Source of the DNA: Mucilaginibacter sp.
GTDB taxonomy: Bacteria > Bacteroidota > Bacteroidia > Sphingobacteriales > Sphingobacteriaceae
Direction of reading: 5' to 3'
NCBI RefSeq assembly: GCF_025362475.1
Contig: NZ_JANYGH010000007.1
Location: forward strand, 1-64,000
DNA length: 64,000 nucleotides
Made by a program: the position numbers and the translations under genes. Below, one piece after another: positions 60,138 through 64,000 of this stretch. Below the pieces are notes generated by a model. The model ran no database searches, was not told the DNA's origin, and worked only from the letters and a program-made list of their open reading frames with translations. The stretch's first letter is position 1. Every line of letters starts with the position of its first letter.

Positions 60138-60461
60138 TTATTTGTTTATTTGGTGTGCATCAAAATGAGCAAATGGCGTATATACTGTCGGTTCGCGTGT
60201 AACGCCCAGGTCTGCCAGGGTTTTTTCAAAAGCCACAGTTTCGGGTTTCTTCATCTGGATATTTAAAAAATCTTCCATGCTATAATTCCATGTTTCGTAA
60301 ACCAGGAATTCTTCTGGTTTTTCAAGCCCTTCATGAAGGGTCGCATTTACAAAGGTGGATTCTTTGCTTATGACGTGGAAAAGATCAGTTATAACCCTTT
60401 TAAATTCATCTTTAGTTTCGGGAGTGGCCGTAAACTTTATGGATAATGTGAGCAGTTTCAT
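60138..60461 (-). CDS. Putative quinol/antibiotic monooxygenase (ABM domain)
   Basis: The 107-residue protein is a single ABM-type ferredoxin-like domain: IKFTATPETKDEFKRVITDLFHVISKESTFVNATLHE, EFLVYETW and a C-terminal helix. Proteins of this type oxidise quinols or small aromatic compounds without cofactor or bind them. It is cotranscribed with the NTF2-like gene, a pairing that suits a small detoxification unit. Confidence 0.85.
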   Translation of the reverse strand: MKLLTLSIKFTATPETKDEFKRVITDLFHVISKESTFVNATLHEGLEKPEEFLVYETWNYSMEDFLNIQMKKPETVAFEKTLADLGVTREPTVYTPFAHFDAHQINK

Positions 60462-60721
60462 TTTTTTGTTTTTATGAGCTGATAGATGCCCGGTTAATTG
60501 ATGACATAAAGGTACAGTAGCAAAAAAAGACTGAGATTGATTGAATGTAAAAATTGAACTGATTTAAATGGTGGGCATCCTCATAGCGAGAATGCTGACA
60601 TTGACTTAAACCAGATACTATTGTCCCTAATATCTTCGGCAAAAACATAAATTGCTGATTTTAATTTTTTTATCCAATATAATTATAGATATTTTCATCT
60701 TGATTCCTCCATCGTATTTTA

Positions 60722-61846
60722 ATGAGTGAAGCTCTCCGATTATTAGCTGTTGAACGATTTGTAAATTATAATTTACAGCTCGACAACGAATTACAACAGC
60801 TCACCTTAATGGCATCCGAAATTTGCGAAACACCGGTTGCTTTGATTACGCTTATTGATAAGGATAAGCAATGGCTGAAAGTAAGACTCGGCACCGATGA
60901 AACAGTTCTTCCGCGGGAATTTTCGTTTTGCAGCCATGCTATTGAGCACGACCGGATTATGATAGTGCCCGATATGCTGAATGATGTTCGCTTTGTTGAT
61001 AATCCGCTGGTTGTTAACGATCCCAATATTCGGTTTTATGCAGGGGCGCCATTGATTTCACGTGATGGATTTCGTCTGGGAACACTGTGCGTAGTTGACA
61101 TGCAACCGCATGAGTTAAACAAATATCAACAGTTGATGCTTGAAATACTTTCAAGGCAGGCTATCAACATTATGGAGCTTAAGGTAAGCCGCGATTTACT
61201 CAGCAAACATGCGGCGGAGGTAGCAGAACAGAGAAGAATAATTGAACATGCCGAAACCAGGTTGCGGTCGTTTTTTGAAAGCTCTTCCAGCTTTCATGTT
61301 CTGTTGGGTGCCAGGGGCGAAGTGCTGGACTTTAATAAAACAGCCTATAATTTTCTTAAACGAATTCATAATGCCGAAATAAATATTGGTTGCCAGATGA
61401 TCAGTTTCATAGATATGGGGTTTAAGAACGCGTTTTTAAAAAAGTATAATTTAGCCTTATCCGGAAAAAAATCTGTAGCAGAAGGTAAAACAGACTATCA
61501 TAAGCACGGCTTAATTTACTGGGAAGCAACTTTTGAACCGGCAAAAAACAATGATGATAAAATTATAGGTGTATCCTATTTAATACAAAATGTTACCGAG
61601 CGAAAACTACAGGAATTGAAGATCATAGATCAAAATGAATCATTAATAAATATAGCCTATATTCAGGCACATGAGTACCGTGGGCCGCTAACGTCCATAA
61701 TGGGCATGGTGAACGTAATTAAAGATGAATCTTATAACTTACCCGATGAAGTAATAAGTTTATTAGACGGTGCCGCAAATAAACTTGACAGAAAAATAAA
61801 CGAAGTGATTAATACTGTTAATAAGATAGTTGAGACGGGTAATTAA
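60722..61846 (+). CDS. GAF-PAS protein with HisKA-like helix but no ATPase domain
   Basis: The 374-residue protein has an N-terminal GAF domain (about 5-155: TPVALITLIDKDKQWLKVRLG, FYAGAPLISRDGFRLGTLCVVD), a coiled linker and a PAS domain (about 180-295). The last region (about 305-374) carries His317 in IQAHEYRGPLTSIMGM, the phosphoacceptor-like helix of HisKA. It stops before any HATPase_c domain, so it cannot phosphorylate itself. It could be a phosphorelay partner, a sensor working by protein contact, or a natural truncation. No response regulator is adjacent. Confidence 0.85.
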   Translation: MSEALRLLAVERFVNYNLQLDNELQQLTLMASEICETPVALITLIDKDKQWLKVRLGTDETVLPREFSFCSHAIEHDRIMIVPDMLNDVRFVDNPLVVNDPNIRFYAGAPLISRDGFRLGTLCVVDMQPHELNKYQQLMLEILSRQAINIMELKVSRDLLSKHAAEVAEQRRIIEHAETRLRSFFESSSSFHVLLGARGEVLDFNKTAYNFLKRIHNAEINIGCQMISFIDMGFKNAFLKKYNLALSGKKSVAEGKTDYHKHGLIYWEATFEPAKNNDDKIIGVSYLIQNVTERKLQELKIIDQNESLINIAYIQAHEYRGPLTSIMGMVNVIKDESYNLPDEVISLLDGAANKLDRKINEVINTVNKIVETGN

Positions 61847-61892
61847 TTTGCTTCGTTTATAGTCAGTAGGGTAATTTTAAAAAGAATACTGT

Positions 61893-62387
61893 ATGGCATT
61901 CACTTGCCTGCATTGGAATGGCAGGCCTCCCATGAATCCAATTATGAAAGGACAAAAAATATATGCTTTAGCCCTGCTCGTAAATGAAACATTGATTGGA
62001 ATGTCAAGTAGTGTAACAGAAGAAGAGAGGAGGGGGAAGTATGACCAATATTTGAAATTTATTAGGATAGCTGCCTATCAGGGCCATGTGGAGGCTTTAT
62101 TTGATATGGGGCAACAATATGAAGATATTGGTTTTCTGGGTATGCCCAATCCCATGTATAATGCTAAAAAATGCGTATACTGGTATACTAAAGCAGTTGA
62201 GAAAGGACACGCTGAGGCTTGCAATAATTTATCGAATTTTTATGCTTTAGGTGATGGCTGTAAACAGGATTTTGACATGGCCCTGGGATTGCTTAAGCGA
62301 TCTGCTGAATTGGGATCTGTTCTTGGTAAAAAGAATTATAAGATGAAGCTTAAAGATTTGGCTAAAACAGGTAGGTACTTAAAATAA
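61893..62387 (+). CDS. Sel1-repeat protein
   Basis: The 164-residue protein has two to three Sel1-like repeats: GHVEALFDMGQQYEDIGFL, AKKCVYWYTKAVEKGHAEACNNLSNFYALGDG and QDFDMALGLLKRSAELGSVLGKKNY. Such repeats bind other proteins. No signal peptide is present, although the first residues are hydrophobic, and an internal Met could be the true start. Its position downstream of the GAF-PAS gene (46 nt) hints at a shared role. Confidence 0.85.
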   Translation: MAFTCLHWNGRPPMNPIMKGQKIYALALLVNETLIGMSSSVTEEERRGKYDQYLKFIRIAAYQGHVEALFDMGQQYEDIGFLGMPNPMYNAKKCVYWYTKAVEKGHAEACNNLSNFYALGDGCKQDFDMALGLLKRSAELGSVLGKKNYKMKLKDLAKTGRYLK

Positions 62388-62539
62388 ATAATAAGATTGC
62401 TGCTGCTGTGCGCGCTGCTCGTGTCATCATCATACAAACTATTTCATAACCAGATATTTTTTTAATTTAAGTAATTTTAATGCAGGTATAAAAAAAGCCA
62501 ATTCGTTTTTCCGTTAAATTTATCAATCCAAGGCGTCAA

Positions 62540-63364
62540 ATGGTTAAGCAAAATCCAACAACACGAAACCACATCCTGATCTTCAATTGGATTTTTATTG
62601 CCGGGCTGCTATTATTAGCGCTTAATGACCATTTCTTCAAGTGGAAATTCTCCAATTGGTTTACAGAGAAAATATCTGATTTCGCCGGGTTGCTCATCTT
62701 TCCTATGTTTCTGCAATTCCTGTTTCCGCGGCTTTCCAGGGTATCAGTATTGCTGACGGGGCTGTTGTTTGTTTTTTGGAAATTGCCTGTTTCAGCATGT
62801 TTTATCGATATTTATAACAAGGTTGCGCTTATCCCCATTATCAGAACAGTTGATTACAGCGATTTTATTGCCTTATCAATCCTTCCTTTCTCCCAATATC
62901 TTATTCGGCGGATTGATCAATACCGGGTAAGCCGTATTTCGGGCAGTTTTGCCGGCTACTTAATGGTAATACCAACAGCTATAGTTTTTATGGACACATC
63001 GCCTCCAATAAGTTATTATATGCAACCCGGCGGGGATATTCATATAGGTAAATCCTACAAAATGAAAATATCCGGGGAGCAAGCCTTAGCTAAACTTAAA
63101 GCGAAGGGATTTTTCATCACCCCAGATACCTCACAACATACCGGGACAAAGGCCGATTATTATATCATGAAAAACGTTGTTTTGGATGGTGGAAAAGATA
63201 CCATTGAAGCCATACAATTCGGTTTTTTGGGGCATGGAGAAAAGCCCTCGTTATTAATTAACAATGTGAAACTAAAGCATGGTAGCAAAGTGAGCGATTT
63301 GAAAGTATTAAAGAAATATTATCAGCAACTTATTCGGTCGGAAATTGTTGAAGAAGTTAAGTGA
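62540..63364 (+). CDS. Hypothetical membrane protein
   Basis: The 274-residue product has about five membrane helices in the first 160 residues (FNWIFIAGLLLLALNDHFF, ISDFAGLLIFPMFLQFLF, VLLTGLLFVFWKLP, SFAGYLMVIPTAIVFM). A soluble C-terminal domain with DKDTIEAIQF-like beta-strand character follows. The motif EKISDFAGLLIFP recurs in Bacteroidota membrane proteins I have seen, but no function is known. It is a single-gene unit. Confidence 0.7.
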   Translation: MVKQNPTTRNHILIFNWIFIAGLLLLALNDHFFKWKFSNWFTEKISDFAGLLIFPMFLQFLFPRLSRVSVLLTGLLFVFWKLPVSACFIDIYNKVALIPIIRTVDYSDFIALSILPFSQYLIRRIDQYRVSRISGSFAGYLMVIPTAIVFMDTSPPISYYMQPGGDIHIGKSYKMKISGEQALAKLKAKGFFITPDTSQHTGTKADYYIMKNVVLDGGKDTIEAIQFGFLGHGEKPSLLINNVKLKHGSKVSDLKVLKKYYQQLIRSEIVEEVK

Positions 63365-63696
63365 ATTTTGGCCTATGATTGTCGTCATCAATCCTTTTTT
63401 GGATTGGGGGCAGGCAGATAACATTTATAATTAAGGGAAGGCTGCCTTTAATCAACCTCCCCAACCCTAATTATTAAATCGTTTATCTAAATATCAGGAT
63501 AACCATTTGATAATTAATAAACTATTGTTAAATTGTAACATAAGTGCGAAATTTTGTACAGGTAATGTGAATTGATTTCTTGGATAACTGTTTGGCCGGT
63601 AAATGTGATTTACTTGCACACAAACGATATTGTTAGATTGTTAATTGTGGCACCAATCCAACTCACTCAACAAATAAAAAACCATAAACAGCACAA
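63365..63696. other. Intergenic region, 332 bp, upstream of an SDR gene
   Basis: No gene is visible. A small inverted repeat (AATCCTTTTTTGGATT, 63389-63404) may end transcription of the membrane protein gene. The rest is AT-rich. I do not find a TetR-type palindrome of the 29908/31621/32443 kind. Confidence 0.4.
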
Positions 63697-64000
63697 ATGA
63701 AGACAACAAGTAACACCATCCTCATCACCGGCGGGAGTGCCGGCATCGGATTCGAAATGGCAAAACTGTTTTCAGAAAACGGCAACCAGGTCATCATCAC
63801 CGGTCGTAACCAGGAAAGAATGGCACAAGCCATCTCCAAACTAAAAAACACCAGTGCCATAGTAAGCGACGTAACAAACGCCGAAGACGTAGAAAAACTG
63901 GTAGCGCAGCTAAATAAAGATTTTCCCGGACTCAACGTATTGATCAACAACGCAGGTACCGCCAATTATTACGATATGACTATACCTGGCATTAACGCGT
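63697..64000 (+). CDS. SDR oxidoreductase of the DltE type, cut by the window edge
   Basis: The first 101 residues are present: MKTTSNTILITGGSAGIGFEMAKLF, the NADP-binding start, GRNQERMAQAISKLKN and NNAGTANYYDM. It is a close paralogue of the SDR at 31669-32409, with the same opening MKT(S/T)xNTILITGGSAGIGFE. The rest lies beyond 64000. The catalytic YxxxK is not in the window. Confidence 0.85.
   Translation, partial: MKTTSNTILITGGSAGIGFEMAKLFSENGNQVIITGRNQERMAQAISKLKNTSAIVSDVTNAEDVEKLVAQLNKDFPGLNVLINNAGTANYYDMTIPGINA

Overview
The window looks like chromosomal DNA of a Bacteroidota bacterium of the family Sphingobacteriaceae, with Mucilaginibacter or Pedobacter the closest fit I can name. 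This rests on recognised features, not a search. They include the gene order nusB / DUF1573 lipoprotein / yajC / YbbR / coaE, DUF3276 and DUF5522 proteins, a free-standing FtsX permease with an AraC-type domain, several TANNTTTG promoter boxes, and many palindromic intergenic repeats of the kind common in this family.

Layout. At 1-840 the end of an IS21-like element cuts off a tyrosine recombinase gene. 0.9-4.6 kb carries an EVE protein, a secreted CBM9-like protein, a secreted glycosidase-like protein and an aldo/keto reductase. 4.9-11.3 kb is mostly a minus-strand housekeeping block (MarR, DUF5522, MBL nuclease, CoaE, YbbR, YajC, DUF1573, NusB, leucine-dehydrogenase-like protein). 11.8-15.6 kb looks like interposed, decaying DNA: an SDR without its catalytic lysine, a gene split by a homopolymer frameshift, an acyltransferase and an NTF2-like gene with a nonsense codon. 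15.8-22 kb holds an ABC exporter, DUF3276, MgtE, YchF and tRNA-Arg. 22-33 kb is an accessory run of short-chain dehydrogenases, AraC regulators, esterases and small DUF proteins. It ends in a TetR / DHA2 efflux pump / SDR set whose three genes share one palindromic operator. 33-36.5 kb has a rhodanese and a lutABC lactate-oxidation operon. 36.5-37.9 kb has no protein gene, but holds repeats and a SAM-I riboswitch followed 52 nt later by tRNA-Cys. 37.9-44.6 kb has a transglutaminase / Anbu-protease pair, bestrophin, a USP-like protein, a two-component system and a YdcF protein. 44.7-64 kb is mixed: SGNH esterase, GH78 rhamnosidase, DUF2200, a rifampin ADP-ribosyltransferase homologue, a 1231-residue AraC-FtsX fusion with a remnant of a second copy behind it, TPR, START and NlpC/P60 proteins, a kinase-like GAF-PAS protein without an ATPase domain, and an SDR cut by the window edge.

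How genes work together. The lut genes should oxidise L-lactate to pyruvate. The TetR protein probably represses itself, the efflux pump and the SDR. The minus-strand housekeeping block links CoA synthesis, protein export and transcription antitermination. The most unusual arrangement is a promoter-like box, a SAM-I aptamer and tRNA-Cys in series with no methionine gene, which suggests SAM-responsive control of a tRNA or an orphaned riboswitch. Intergenic DNA is dominated by at least five families of inverted or degenerate repeats, several present two or three times.
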